Below are positions 34,840 through 43,319 of a stretch of DNA of 64,000 nucleotides, one piece after another; within the stretch, counting starts at the first letter, position 1; every line of letters begins with the position of its first letter. The DNA comes from a virus. The DNA is taken from positions 62,001 to 126,000 of the IMG/VR virus record IMGVR_UViG_3300013120_000738, one strand, 5' to 3'. The position numbers and the translations under genes were made by a program. Below the pieces are notes generated by a model, which had not been told where the DNA came from, ran no database searches, and saw only the letters and a list, made by a program, of their open reading frames with translations.

Positions 34840-36657
34840 ATGTTAGAACTCAAATCCGTCGAGTGGCGTAATTTCTTATCATACGGCGACTACGACACCC
34901 GCCTAGATCTAAGTAGTCTTGGCCAATGCTTGATTACTGGCGAGGTCATAGATGATAGTAAAGACATCTATGATGACGCCAACCCTATGTCTATCCGCAA
35001 ATCAAATGGGGCAGGGAAGTCAACCATACCCAGTGTAATCCAATGGGTGCTATTCGGACGGACAATGCACTCAGCAAACCCCGGCTCGAGAATAGTAAAT
35101 TGGTTCACCGGCAAGGACTGCAGAGCCCGTGTGGAATTCAAAAGTGGTGATAGTATTACCAGGATACGGACTACCACGGGCAACACAGAGTTGATATATG
35201 TCAAGGATGGTAACGAAGAGAAAACCACTGCAAACACCCTATCAACGGCCGTCAACCAACAAGCCCAACTAGCTAGACACTTCAATCTGGATTGGGATTT
35301 CTTCTGCGGCTCCGCATTCTTCAACCAGTATAGCAAACCATGGCTAGAAATGGCCGACCAATCACGGCGAAAGGCCATAGAGAGGGCACTACATGTTGAT
35401 AGGTATCTCTATAGGGCTAAGGTAGCAAAAGGGAAGCATACTGCACTAGAATCAACAATCGAGACAGATAAACAGCGTATTGCCAATATTGAAATAGAAA
35501 TCACTAGATTAGAATCAGTCATAGAAAGACTGAAAGTATCCTCCAGCGAATTTGAACAGGGTAGACAGAAGCGAAAGCAAGAACTTCTGTTACTAGCCGT
35601 AGAAGAGAAGAAAAAGAGAGATGCGATAAAGGTACCAGATCGTGACGCACTACGTAAGAAATGGGCCGTAGTAGAGCAAATCCAAGGAAAACTCAATGAA
35701 CTAGAATCCCAAGAACTGCAACTCTTCAGGGCCATCAGTAAGCTAGAGGGTGACGCCAGATCAGTCCAAGAAAGGATTAATAAATGGGAACAGAAATCTG
35801 GCAAGATGTGTACTAATTGTGAACAGACTATTGCAACAGATCATGTCTCAGCAAGGGTTGAACCACTTCAAACACGATTAGCCCAGATAATGCACCAGAT
35901 AGAGGAATCGAACGAGGAGAGAACTAAATTAAAGAGTACTATCGAACATGTAAAACAAGCTGTGGCAGAGAAGAAACCAGAACACACTGTCAAAGAGGCA
36001 ATAAGAATACATGATGAGTATTGCAGACATGATAGGGAGATGAAACGTCTAAAGACCGAAGCAACTAAAGAAGAGAAAAACCCTCATAAGAGATCCCTAC
36101 AAGAAGCTGAAGAAGGTCTTAAAAAGCAAGAAAAGCTCTTAGTAGGACTACGAGAGAAAGTTGAACAAGACAATTTCTTAGCCCGCCATTATTTCTATAT
36201 CTATAAGGCCTACAATGATCGGAATAAGATCAAGAGTTTTGCCTTCCAGGATCATATTCCCTTTATCAATACTAGGTTAAAGCATTATCTCGATGTTTTT
36301 GGCCTCGATATTGAGGTTTCATTGACATCAACACTTGGTATATCTAGTAATCTATGGGGATATGAATTTGAGTCTGGCGGGGAGCGGAAGAGGACTGATG
36401 TGGCGTTTATGTTGGCGATGTTTGATTTTCATGAGCATATGTATGGTCGCCAGTGTAACGTATTAGTTCTTGATGAGGTTGATGGTCGCTTAGATGATGA
36501 TGGTATAGATTCTCTGATTAATATAATTAAGAGCGATCTTGCTTCTAGGGCTGAATCAATCCTGATCATTTCTCATAAGGATCATATGCAGGATACGTTC
36601 CCGCGTGAGATTAGGGTTGTGAGGACTGAGAGGCTTTCCCATCTGAAGGCGGCATGA
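34840..36657 (+). CDS. sbcC: SbcC/Rad50-like ATPase (gp46 type)
   Basis: A 605-residue SMC-like ATPase. Walker A is SNGAGKST (about 50-57), a long coiled coil follows, with a zinc hook CTNC at about residue 324, then the ABC signature ESGGERKRTD and Walker B VLVLDEVDGRLDDDG. With the SbcD-like nuclease it should process DNA ends. The coiled coils are short relative to cellular SbcC (about 1,000 residues) but normal for phage gp46. The last 4 bases overlap the next gene. Confidence 0.9.
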   Translation: MLELKSVEWRNFLSYGDYDTRLDLSSLGQCLITGEVIDDSKDIYDDANPMSIRKSNGAGKSTIPSVIQWVLFGRTMHSANPGSRIVNWFTGKDCRARVEFKSGDSITRIRTTTGNTELIYVKDGNEEKTTANTLSTAVNQQAQLARHFNLDWDFFCGSAFFNQYSKPWLEMADQSRRKAIERALHVDRYLYRAKVAKGKHTALESTIETDKQRIANIEIEITRLESVIERLKVSSSEFEQGRQKRKQELLLLAVEEKKKRDAIKVPDRDALRKKWAVVEQIQGKLNELESQELQLFRAISKLEGDARSVQERINKWEQKSGKMCTNCEQTIATDHVSARVEPLQTRLAQIMHQIEESNEERTKLKSTIEHVKQAVAEKKPEHTVKEAIRIHDEYCRHDREMKRLKTEATKEEKNPHKRSLQEAEEGLKKQEKLLVGLREKVEQDNFLARHYFYIYKAYNDRNKIKSFAFQDHIPFINTRLKHYLDVFGLDIEVSLTSTLGISSNLWGYEFESGGERKRTDVAFMLAMFDFHEHMYGRQCNVLVLDEVDGRLDDDGIDSLINIIKSDLASRAESILIISHKDHMQDTFPREIRVVRTERLSHLKAA

Positions 36658-37085
36658 TGTCTGGACCTCTTTTCAAGTTTGAAAGAATTTGTATCCCGAA
36701 AATAAAGAGACCATTTCCACCGTTAGATATTCGTGAGCTGTTTGGAATGAATCGTGAAAATCATGAGGAAATTCTGAGGGCGGTCTTGCAGATCTTAGCT
36801 AACAGTACTCATAGGTTTAGGTGGGTGCGTGGATGGTTTCATGATCATGCATTGATCTTAGAGGTAAATTCGAATCCTGATAAGTTTTGTGATAGGAGAT
36901 ATAGACTTATAATAAGGGACGGTATGATACTTTGTACCCATAGGCGATTAGATCAATATGGCAGCTTTACTAAAGAGATTGTTGATTGTTTTGAACTTGC
37001 CAACCCGAATAGTTTGGTATCTCTAGAGAAGATTATATTTAGTCACCTATCTAACAACTGGTGTGCCGCAGAAACCAGCACATAG
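36654..37085 (+). CDS. hypothetical protein whose 3' end overlaps a TIRL-tail fragment
   Basis: A 143-residue protein: a helix (EEILRAVLQILANS), then strands (HALILEVNS, YRLIIRDGMILC) and a final helix. The layout resembles the proteins at 28974-29240 and 27226-27411. Its stop at 37085 lies inside the TIRL-tail fragment, which is in the +1 frame. Either the tail was inserted at its end, or a one-base change has separated the two. It overlaps sbcC by 4 bases. Confidence 0.65.
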   Translation: MMSGPLFKFERICIPKIKRPFPPLDIRELFGMNRENHEEILRAVLQILANSTHRFRWVRGWFHDHALILEVNSNPDKFCDRRYRLIIRDGMILCTHRRLDQYGSFTKEIVDCFELANPNSLVSLEKIIFSHLSNNWCAAETST

Positions 37086-37131
37086 AAGATTCTTAGGGTT
37101 TGAAAAGCGACTAGGGACCATCAGACTCTAA
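37042..37131 (+). repeat. copy B of the TIRL-tail coding repeat
   Basis: Ninety bases encoding 29 residues and stop, homologous to 1631-1720. In the last 13 codons eight of nine differing codons are synonymous. It has no start codon of its own and is +1 relative to the 36654 gene. The 36 bases at 37094-37129 are identical to 37761-37796. Confidence 0.85.
37094..37129 (+). repeat. left 36-bp perfect direct repeat of the cassette-like unit
   Basis: Identical to 37761-37796, so the unit repeat distance is 667 bases. It encodes part of the peptide LGFEKRLGTIRL. The minus-strand gene inside the unit takes its stop codon (37121-37123) from this repeat. Confidence 0.9.
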
Positions 37132-37711
37132 TAATACGCACAAGTTCTGAGGGCTCAACAGGCCTCAATAATAAAGCAACTTGTGACCATTTATTTTTAA
37201 GATATTGTGATAAACGCTGGCAAAGCACTACACAATCAATAGTAACTGGTCCATCGCAATGGTGGATAAGATCTCCATACTCACTTAACAAACTCGCATT
37301 AACTTCCCCACTCTTTGAAGATTTAACTCGTTGTAAGAAACACTTGAGATATTGTTCAGCAAATTTAGCCGGTATACCATGCTTACTCAATACTTTTCCC
37401 ACATGCTCAATAGTAGACGATGGAGTTATACCACAATCGGCACCATACTCTTCTGTTTGCCAGTCTAGTAGCGTGGTAATAATAGGTACATTCTCAGCTA
37501 CTAATTCTTCGTGTGGTATATTAAATTCAAGAATATAATTATGACTACCAGCATAGGCGGTGGCTGCAGCACGATCTCCATACGTGAAATATCTGCCCCA
37601 GTAATCGCCGGATTTTATGGCTTCTACGACCTCTACTTCAGTAGCAGTAGTGGTTTCGCCTCGATATAAGTGAGTCGAAGAATCTGACTCTGTGATAGAC
37701 CATAATCGCAT
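37121..37711 (-). CDS. cassette-borne protein, possibly ADP-ribosyltransferase-like
   Basis: A 196-residue protein lying between two 36-bp direct repeats. The start LYRGET, then WGRYFTYGDRAAATAYAG and a YILEFNIP strand recall the order of ADP-ribosyltransferase folds (Arg on strand 1, then F-T-x-D-x-x-A-A-x-Y-A). No clear catalytic Glu motif is seen, so this is a weak suggestion. It is inverted relative to the peptide-coding repeats. It looks like an accessory (moron) gene. Confidence 0.55.
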   Translation of the reverse strand: MRLWSITESDSSTHLYRGETTTATEVEVVEAIKSGDYWGRYFTYGDRAAATAYAGSHNYILEFNIPHEELVAENVPIITTLLDWQTEEYGADCGITPSSTIEHVGKVLSKHGIPAKFAEQYLKCFLQRVKSSKSGEVNASLLSEYGDLIHHCDGPVTIDCVVLCQRLSQYLKNKWSQVALLLRPVEPSELVRIIRV

Positions 37712-37730
37712 ATCATATGTTTTCGCTGAC

Positions 37731-37763
37731 GTTGAAAAGCGACTTAGTACAATCAGACTCTAG
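37731..37763 (+). repeat. copy C, diverged TIRL-tail repeat
   Basis: Encodes VEKRLSTIRL and a TAG stop. It is recognisably the same site as B and D but has several base changes. It abuts copy D directly: the TAG stop overlaps D's first 3 bases. Upstream, its frame is not homologous to copies A and B. Confidence 0.75.
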
Positions 37764-37796
37764 GGTTTGAAAAGCGACTAGGGACCATCAGACTCT
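37761..37796 (+). repeat. copy D, right 36-bp perfect direct repeat
   Basis: Identical to 37094-37129 over 36 bases; the flanking bases differ on both sides. It reads GFEKRLGTIRL and then a TGA stop (37796-37798). The next minus-strand gene ends inside it (stop at 37778-37780). Confidence 0.9.
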
Positions 37797-37960
37797 GAGA
37801 TTATTGCTGTCATACCATCCATCAGAGATCTGCCAGCATCCATATCACCCGTCAATTCAAGAGCATACCATGGGTCCATTCCTCTAGAAACCAAATCTTG
37901 GTATGATGCTTCCCTAACATTCTTGGATTTACAGGCAACACAGGTCCCATATTCCGCCAT
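37778..37960 (-). CDS. small zinc-binding-like protein ending in repeat D
   Basis: A 60-residue protein. CVACKSKNV near the start suggests half of a zinc site. DPWYALELTGDMDAGRSLMDG is a likely helix. Its last five residues and stop come from repeat D, so its natural C-terminus may have been altered. Unknown function. Confidence 0.5.
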   Translation of the reverse strand: MAEYGTCVACKSKNVREASYQDLVSRGMDPWYALELTGDMDAGRSLMDGMTAIISESDGP

Positions 37961-37971
37961 TTGGTCGCAGT

Positions 37972-38268
37972 CTAGACATATTCGCCGCCGCTAAGTCTAT
38001 TAAGTTTTCTTTCAGTACATCTTGGTTTAATATCGATACCATGTATAGTTGCTTCAGGGCCAAAATATCTCTGCCATAATAGCAAAGAACCACCAAATTT
38101 GACACCAATTTCTAGGACATGTATTGGTTTGCCACGAAAACGACTAAAATGCCGATCATATATTTCGAAATAATGTTTCCATTTATTACTTCTGTTTCTA
38201 CGATCTCAATTTTCGTAGAAGAATTTTTCTATATCATTAGCATATTTTCTAGGTTTTCTAGGTGCCAT
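37972..38268 (-). pseudogene. truncated SAM methyltransferase (cephalosporin-hydroxylase-like) with internal stop
   Basis: Read from ATG 38268, the frame gives 20 residues, an in-frame TGA (38206-38208), then KWKHYFEIYDRHFSRFRGKP, VLEIGVKFGGSLLLWQRYF and IHGIDIKPRC before a TAG at 37972-37974. The second part is the nucleotide-binding start of CmcI-type methyltransferases acting on sugars. The C-terminal half is missing and an in-frame stop breaks the start, so I call it a remnant. It lies beside the repeat zone, where deletion may have occurred. Confidence 0.7.
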
Positions 38269-38797
38269 ATCCAGATCTCGTGAAGAATTGTTGTGGCATG
38301 CCCATCATAGAATTCCGAACTGCCATTGGTTCTTCAAAGGATCTGGCGACAGATGGTCTGAGGTCGATATATCCGGCATCATGTTGAGATAGTACTCTAG
38401 TTATGAATGTAATGATTTTTCTAGGTGTCGTTTGTCTTCTAGCGTTTGAATAACTCTCTGGTATTACTACTACTCCATTACTTATCTGTCTAGCAAGATC
38501 CTTCAAATCATTATGGAATGTATCACCAAGATACATCCTCTGATTGCCAAGTACGAATAGGTTCCACCCTAGTGCCGCTTTGCTCTGCATCAAGTCCAAA
38601 TCTTCGACATATGGAACTATTTCTACTTTATTTACAAGGGGTGGAATAAATAGAGGTAGATCCTGAACTAGGGCTGGATATAATTGGCGGTCGAAACTTT
38701 CTACAAAGCCCTTTTCCAGAAAGTACTTAATGAGAAGTCGCCTGACCACCTCTGTATTAGAGGCATGTTTGATGGCGTCGATAGTGTGTGAGTCCAT
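38258..38797 (-). CDS. hypothetical protein, possibly structural
   Basis: A 179-residue protein of unknown family. The centre has ALGWNLFVLGNQRMYLGDT and HNDLKDLARQI; the end is Met/Gln-rich (MMGMPQQFF). It overlaps the methyltransferase remnant's start by 11 bases. No catalytic motif is visible. The hydrophobic-aromatic centre resembles phage structural proteins only in general character. Confidence 0.6.
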   Translation of the reverse strand: MDSHTIDAIKHASNTEVVRRLLIKYFLEKGFVESFDRQLYPALVQDLPLFIPPLVNKVEIVPYVEDLDLMQSKAALGWNLFVLGNQRMYLGDTFHNDLKDLARQISNGVVVIPESYSNARRQTTPRKIITFITRVLSQHDAGYIDLRPSVARSFEEPMAVRNSMMGMPQQFFTRSGYGT

Positions 38798-38822
38798 GAA
38801 TCTACCTCATTAGTATATTTTC

Positions 38823-39008
38823 ATGATGGGTACCACAATGAAAGTTGAGAAAAAAGGCAAGAAATTAGTGATAGAGGTTGACTTAAAAGAAGCAACCCCA
38901 TCCAAATCTGGAAAAACATTAATTATCGCCCATGAGTCAGGAAAAACTCCAATAAAGGTGGATGGCAAACCAGTTAGTATTAACGTGATTGCTACTATAC
39001 CAAAATGA
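38823..39008 (+). CDS. small conserved-looking beta protein
   Basis: A 61-residue protein (or 56 if it starts at ATG 38838). The alternating pattern KKLVIEVDLKEATPSKSGKT followed by LIIAHES and a KVDGKPVSINV strand resembles a short family of unknown proteins found in many bacteria and phages, from memory only. It overlaps the glycosyltransferase gene by 4 bases. Confidence 0.6.
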   Translation: MMGTTMKVEKKGKKLVIEVDLKEATPSKSGKTLIIAHESGKTPIKVDGKPVSINVIATIPK

Positions 39009-39688
39009 CACGTGGAATTATATATTTCGCCTATAAATGTAGATACCTCAAAGAGTGCCACGTATCTATTAGCACTGTGCGTCGTCTAACTGATCTCCCT
39101 ATTACAGTATTCACTCCAACTCCTGATAAATTTCCACAGATAGACGGGGTTGATATAAGTCAGGCCAACCACCGTGGATTGTATGCACAGACTTATGCAT
39201 GTGCCAATAGTCCATACGATGAGACATTATATTTAGATGTTGATACAATAATTATAGATAATGAAGCATTTCTGCCCTTCGAAATGTTACAAAATTTTGA
39301 TGTAGCAGCAGTGCATGCACCATTCAAAGGCTATGTCAAAATGCCAGAACTTCCAGATTGCTTCCCACAATTTAATTGTGGAGTTATATTCTTCAACTCG
39401 AAGGTACAACCAACAATGGAGAGGTGGTTCGAGTACCAACATGGAAAAGATAGAAACCAACCATCCTTTGCATCACTTATGTATGCTTCATCCTGCCGTA
39501 TTGCTACTTTACCGACAGAATGGAATTATCGCGGATTCAAGCACCAATTCATAGAGAATTTCAAGCAAGTCCATATCGCACATAATAGAAGGTTTCACAG
39601 GTTCGTAAAACCAGACGGCTCAGTACGTCATAAAGCAATAATGAGGCACTGGGCTAAGGTACAGAGAGGTTACTTGCTAAAGCAGTAA
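39005..39688 (+). CDS. GT-A glycosyltransferase (GT8-like)
   Basis: A 227-residue transferase. LYLDVDTIII holds the DxD metal site (about residues 77-82), FNCGVIFFNS and FASLMYAS follow, and LPTEWNYRGF ends the domain. It has the same motif order as the larger transferase at 15.4 kb. It is probably metal-dependent and retaining, by family. It overlaps the convergent gene at its end by 35 bases. Confidence 0.8.
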   Translation: MTRGIIYFAYKCRYLKECHVSISTVRRLTDLPITVFTPTPDKFPQIDGVDISQANHRGLYAQTYACANSPYDETLYLDVDTIIIDNEAFLPFEMLQNFDVAAVHAPFKGYVKMPELPDCFPQFNCGVIFFNSKVQPTMERWFEYQHGKDRNQPSFASLMYASSCRIATLPTEWNYRGFKHQFIENFKQVHIAHNRRFHRFVKPDGSVRHKAIMRHWAKVQRGYLLKQ

Positions 39689-40067
39689 ATGCTTTGAAGC
39701 ATTTTTGATATACAATATTATTCTTTACTAATTTACCAAATATAGCAAATGTTCCCATAGGGAAACCAATACAATATATTTCGTCACTATCTTCTTCCAT
39801 CACTAAAAACATCTCATGGGTGATCCGGTCAAACATCCACCCTTTAATCTTTTGATAATCTTGGCTAGCTAGAAATTCTGCATGGCGGAAAAAATGCGTA
39901 CTATCAATTATGGCTACCAAATAGATTTTTGTCCCAGGAGCTTCCGGATTCTCATGTGGTACAAAAACCTCGTCTCCAGGTTCACCAATAAATGGTTTAG
40001 GTTTCCAATTAAATTCGCCATACGTTGGCAGATATGGTTTTACAACCTCGCCTAATTGCTCATACAT
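39654..40067 (-). CDS. hypothetical protein
   Basis: A 137-residue beta-rich protein with no recognised family (GEPGDEVFVPHENPE, IYLVAIIDSTHFF). The last 12 residues overlap the convergent transferase. Its start overlaps the neighbouring gene by 16 bases, suggesting a two-gene unit. Confidence 0.55.
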   Translation of the reverse strand: MYEQLGEVVKPYLPTYGEFNWKPKPFIGEPGDEVFVPHENPEAPGTKIYLVAIIDSTHFFRHAEFLASQDYQKIKGWMFDRITHEMFLVMEEDSDEIYCIGFPMGTFAIFGKLVKNNIVYQKCFKAFTALASNLSVP

Positions 40068-40414
40068 TCTTCATCCTTTAGTAGGGCTTCTTTAACTAAG
40101 CTACGTATCCATTCTTCTAGTGTATCGATAGAGTTTATATCATTGAGGTCTAGACAGATACCAGGCCGTTTAGATGCAATCAAACTCCCACGAACACCTA
40201 TACGGGCCTGGACGAAAATCCTTTCTGCTATTTCCACTCCACGCTTATTCCTACCAGGATAGATGTATAATAATATACTATCCTTCGTTTCTTGCTTCTT
40301 AAATAATAGTGTAGGAGATGGTCCTGGATGTCCTTCTATTCTGAGTTCTGGGAACTCTTTACGGAAAGAGTCTGCTAGGCCTTTAACCATGATTTGGTAG
40401 ATGTTCTTTTTCAT
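40052..40414 (-). CDS. hypothetical protein preceded by a GC-rich hairpin
   Basis: A 120-residue protein starting at ATG 40414, with AAGGA about 7 bases upstream. An earlier ATG (40474) is in frame, but the longer reading would run through a strong GC-rich hairpin. Motifs: ICLDLNDINS, EEWIRSLVKEAL. Unknown family. Confidence 0.55.
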   Translation of the reverse strand: MKKNIYQIMVKGLADSFRKEFPELRIEGHPGPSPTLLFKKQETKDSILLYIYPGRNKRGVEIAERIFVQARIGVRGSLIASKRPGICLDLNDINSIDTLEEWIRSLVKEALLKDEECMSN

Positions 40415-40435
40415 GGCTAAATCCTTATAAACAAT

Positions 40436-40468
40436 GAGGCCCCGCCAACTTTTGATCGGCGGGGCCTC
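40436..40468. other. 11-bp GC-rich perfect hairpin in the leader
   Basis: GAGGCCCCGCC (40436-40446) pairs perfectly with 40458-40468, with an 11-base loop. It stands out in an AT-rich genome. It lies between the end of the 455-codon gene (minus) and the start at 40414. In the minus direction it is followed by ATTGTTTATAAGG, so it may be a weak terminator or attenuator. Confidence 0.7.
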
Positions 40469-40506
40469 GGCCACGTTCTTTGTAAATCTTAATTTTCCAT
40501 TTTTAA

Positions 40507-40585
40507 TAAGCGGCTCGGACCCTATCCCGGCATCCCCTCGCTCAGTTACGAGGTGTCTTGGGCTTAGACCACAAAGTTAAATGTA
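40507..40585. other. possible structured RNA segment
   Basis: The 40475-40701 stretch has no convincing gene. It holds a GC-rich block with a CCTCG/CGAGG hairpin (40536-40540 with 40549-40553), flanked by partly complementary sequence. It could be part of a leader or small RNA; it is not a tRNA. Evidence is weak. Confidence 0.3.
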
Positions 40586-40701
40586 ATCATTTAACCACTA
40601 TCAAACCACATTCTTCTCATTACTAACATTTTCTGCATCTCTCATTTCATGTGTCGACTGTAAGTTCTTTCGTATACTCGATCTTTGACTTAAATACATT
40701 T

Positions 40702-42033
40702 TTAGCCAGGAACCATATTATGTATCAGGCATTGTCCCCTGATGTTATCCCTGTGTAAGCCAATTTGTCGAGTAGTAGTTCCTAAGAATTGAGCAATATG
40801 TGTTTTCTTAGGTTTTTTGTCACCGAACATCTCAGAGAATGCAGTATAATGCGGTCCGGTCTGAGAGTCGATGTCAAAAACTACTTGGCAATCGCCATCT
40901 GGTAAAGCACAGCGTATTGCCGTCATCACGTCACTCGATTCAACGCATTGTACATGGTCTTCTTGGTCCATATTAACTCCCTCCATCGTCCGGTAATGAA
41001 CCTGCTGTATGGTGAATACGTTGTCGTCCCCATCCTGGACACCCTCTTCCTGCATAAGCACATGCTCCGCTAGTGAAATTGTGGATTCCAACAATGGAGC
41101 ACTTGCATCCCGTAATACACAAATCCGGTCGTCGTGAGCCTCAATAGTAATTCCAGCATCTAACGCGCGTTGCTGCAATAAGAGGTATTCGACGGTAAAT
41201 TCTGGAGGTGTCAAATTACCCTGGAGATAAACGACGTATTGTCGGTCGTCGTTAAAATAATCATCAACAGAATGGTCAAGCCGCATCTTTTTGCAAAGCA
41301 TGATGAGTTCTTTATACATGATCTCATCAGCAGGTGCGGTGATCTTGACTTTCTTTTTGTTGTGTTCTTTGCGTTGATTCTCAGCGAGCTGTTGGCGGAA
41401 ATAATTCCACACATATTCACCAAAGAATCTTACCATTTGTTGGACACTATCGAGGATCTTCCAGGGATTGTCATGGGCGAAATCACCTGGAATGTAGTCG
41501 ATTGGAGATGAGCAGGTTGGTATATTCTGTTCGACCCACCCGTATTCACCCTGAGGCTTGAAAGGCACTTGGTTGTCACAAATGTCCTTATATTGGGCCT
41601 TGGTGATGTACGTTCCTGGAACGAGTTCCGTGTCTCCAGGAGTCTCTACCCGCATCTGCTTGCAATTGGGGCAACTCTCGTATTGCCTATCAATTGGCTT
41701 GGGCAGTCCACGCTCAGTCATCCAATGACTGGAACCACATGCACGACAGTGGAAGTCGTACTTTTTGTGGTATATGATGCCCACAACTCCTCTCCAGATG
41801 GCAATCGCGTATTCATTGTCAGCGATTAGCCGGTCGTCTCTGTAGTCGGCACCAATTGTAGCAGCAAGCTCTCTAGCGAACGCGTGTCGCTTTGCTTGCA
41901 TTTCGGGGTGATTAATGATCTGTTCAGTAATTTCCCCAGCTTTGCGACGTTCCGCGTCGCTAAGACTCGCCATAGTGACATTGGCGATGCTGCCTCGAAT
42001 CAGCAATTCGGGCAATTGTCGTAGTAAAGGCAT
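40702..42033 (-). CDS. zinc-containing protein, possible transcription role
   Basis: A 443-residue protein starting at ATG 42033. CRACGSSHW and CPNCK form a likely zinc site at about 95-125. The C-terminus (IAQFLGTTTRQIGLHRDNIR) looks like a helix-turn-helix. It diverges from the sigma-like gene across a 126-base gap containing start signals for both. Its position suggests a transcriptional role, but the family is not recognised. Confidence 0.55.
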   Translation of the reverse strand: MPLLRQLPELLIRGSIANVTMASLSDAERRKAGEITEQIINHPEMQAKRHAFARELAATIGADYRDDRLIADNEYAIAIWRGVVGIIYHKKYDFHCRACGSSHWMTERGLPKPIDRQYESCPNCKQMRVETPGDTELVPGTYITKAQYKDICDNQVPFKPQGEYGWVEQNIPTCSSPIDYIPGDFAHDNPWKILDSVQQMVRFFGEYVWNYFRQQLAENQRKEHNKKKVKITAPADEIMYKELIMLCKKMRLDHSVDDYFNDDRQYVVYLQGNLTPPEFTVEYLLLQQRALDAGITIEAHDDRICVLRDASAPLLESTISLAEHVLMQEEGVQDGDDNVFTIQQVHYRTMEGVNMDQEDHVQCVESSDVMTAIRCALPDGDCQVVFDIDSQTGPHYTAFSEMFGDKKPKKTHIAQFLGTTTRQIGLHRDNIRGQCLIHNMVPG

Positions 42034-42159
42034 GGCACATCCTTTGAGAAAAAACCGTTGCACAAACAAGATAGGCTAATCGCGCTTTATCGGGGTACCA
42101 CTGTATTGTGGCGCACGAGAAGCCAACGTTAAATCGCTCCATCGGGAGGTCAAAAAACA

Positions 42160-42912
42160 ATGTACTGTGACAGTGACGAACTCGAGAGAAACTGGTTCCA
42201 TTGGATACTTGGAACAGCGTCTCCTGACCTAGAGCTCTATCGAAAAAATGGGTTATTGTGGACGAAAATAATCGGAGTTGCAAAACACAGCGGCGAAACA
42301 ATCCTGAAGAGGGGTAAGCCTTTACCAGACCCTTCATATCCTGAAAGATTGCATTGCCTAGCATTTGCTGATCCGATCTACTTTAAAACCGATGATGGTG
42401 ATCCCCAAGACGTCGATTGGGACGCGATCTTGGAAATTCTCGTTTCACAAGCATTTAGTCTAGAATCTGACTCTAGATTACACCTTCTGGACAATCCATT
42501 CGAGCAACTTCTTAATGTGATCCCACATCTAGAAGAAGAGGGATATATTAGGGAACAACCAACCGAAAGTTCGTGGCATGCTATGCTACGAGACGTTCGG
42601 AATATTTGTGATGGTATTTCGACAAGGTTTAATCTGCCGAATGAAGATGAGCAACAAGAATTGGCTAGCAAAGCCTTTGTCCAGGTCTTAGAGAAATTAG
42701 TATCTGGTCGCTTAATATATATGCCCGGTAGAGCACCTGTATTTAATCTCCTGACCACTACCACATATAGGGTAATGTACAGCATCCTAAATAAGCAAAC
42801 GCACCAGCGGCAAGGGATACGCCAGCTTTTGGATGACGCGGCGGCTGGGGTTCTACCCAGTAATGCAGGACGGTCCATCCGTGTCCCACAACTTCCCAAG
42901 AGAGCTATTTAA
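42160..42912 (+). CDS. sigma-factor-like protein (gp55-type candidate)
   Basis: A 250-residue protein. Residues about 166-222 read NEDEQQELASKAFVQVLEKL, then PVFNLLTTTTYRVMYSILNK, the pattern of sigma-70 region 2 in phage late sigma factors (acidic helix, then aromatic helix and a basic turn). GGGAGG lies 9 bases upstream of the start. The N-terminal 150 residues are not recognised. If correct, it would direct host polymerase to phage promoters; the alpha-CTD-like protein could be a partner. Confidence 0.55.
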   Translation: MYCDSDELERNWFHWILGTASPDLELYRKNGLLWTKIIGVAKHSGETILKRGKPLPDPSYPERLHCLAFADPIYFKTDDGDPQDVDWDAILEILVSQAFSLESDSRLHLLDNPFEQLLNVIPHLEEEGYIREQPTESSWHAMLRDVRNICDGISTRFNLPNEDEQQELASKAFVQVLEKLVSGRLIYMPGRAPVFNLLTTTTYRVMYSILNKQTHQRQGIRQLLDDAAAGVLPSNAGRSIRVPQLPKRAI

Positions 42913-43073
42913 TAGAGTACCACCCTGAGTACTCCTTCGTATCGTTCCTTATTAGAACACAAAAAGCCTCTTCTGTCAATATATCAAATACGTATCCGAA
43001 AGATGAAACTATTATATACATATTGCTAGCATGTATTGGAAAAAAGGGTATTCCTCCTTTACAGGGTGGTCAT

Positions 43074-43319
43074 ATGAAAACTAAACCATACAACACCGAC
43101 ATTCCGCCAGAGTTAAAACAACTTATTGCTGACCACCAAGAAGCAATAGTAATACTTGTCGACAAGAGTGACAAAGAAGACTATGATACAAAAGTGTCAG
43201 CATTCGTGAAAATGTTAGATAAAGATAGCAAACTTGCCAACTTACTTGCTGACATATTAGAGAATCTACATGCACAGGAACGTCGTTGCATCCAGAGTGA
43301 AACCGTTGGTAGTCCGTAA
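43074..43319 (+). CDS. small helical hypothetical protein
   Basis: An 81-residue protein starting at ATG 43074, preceded by GGGTGG. Helical with charged residues (PPELKQLIADHQEA, DSKLANLLADILENL). Its end overlaps the next gene by 50 bases. Unknown function. Confidence 0.5.
   Translation: MKTKPYNTDIPPELKQLIADHQEAIVILVDKSDKEDYDTKVSAFVKMLDKDSKLANLLADILENLHAQERRCIQSETVGSP

Noticed and set aside
38206-38208. TGA read as tryptophan (alternative code)
   Set aside because: TGA is used as an ordinary stop elsewhere in the window (for example 16314-16316 and 32393-32395), so a remnant gene or a base error is simpler.
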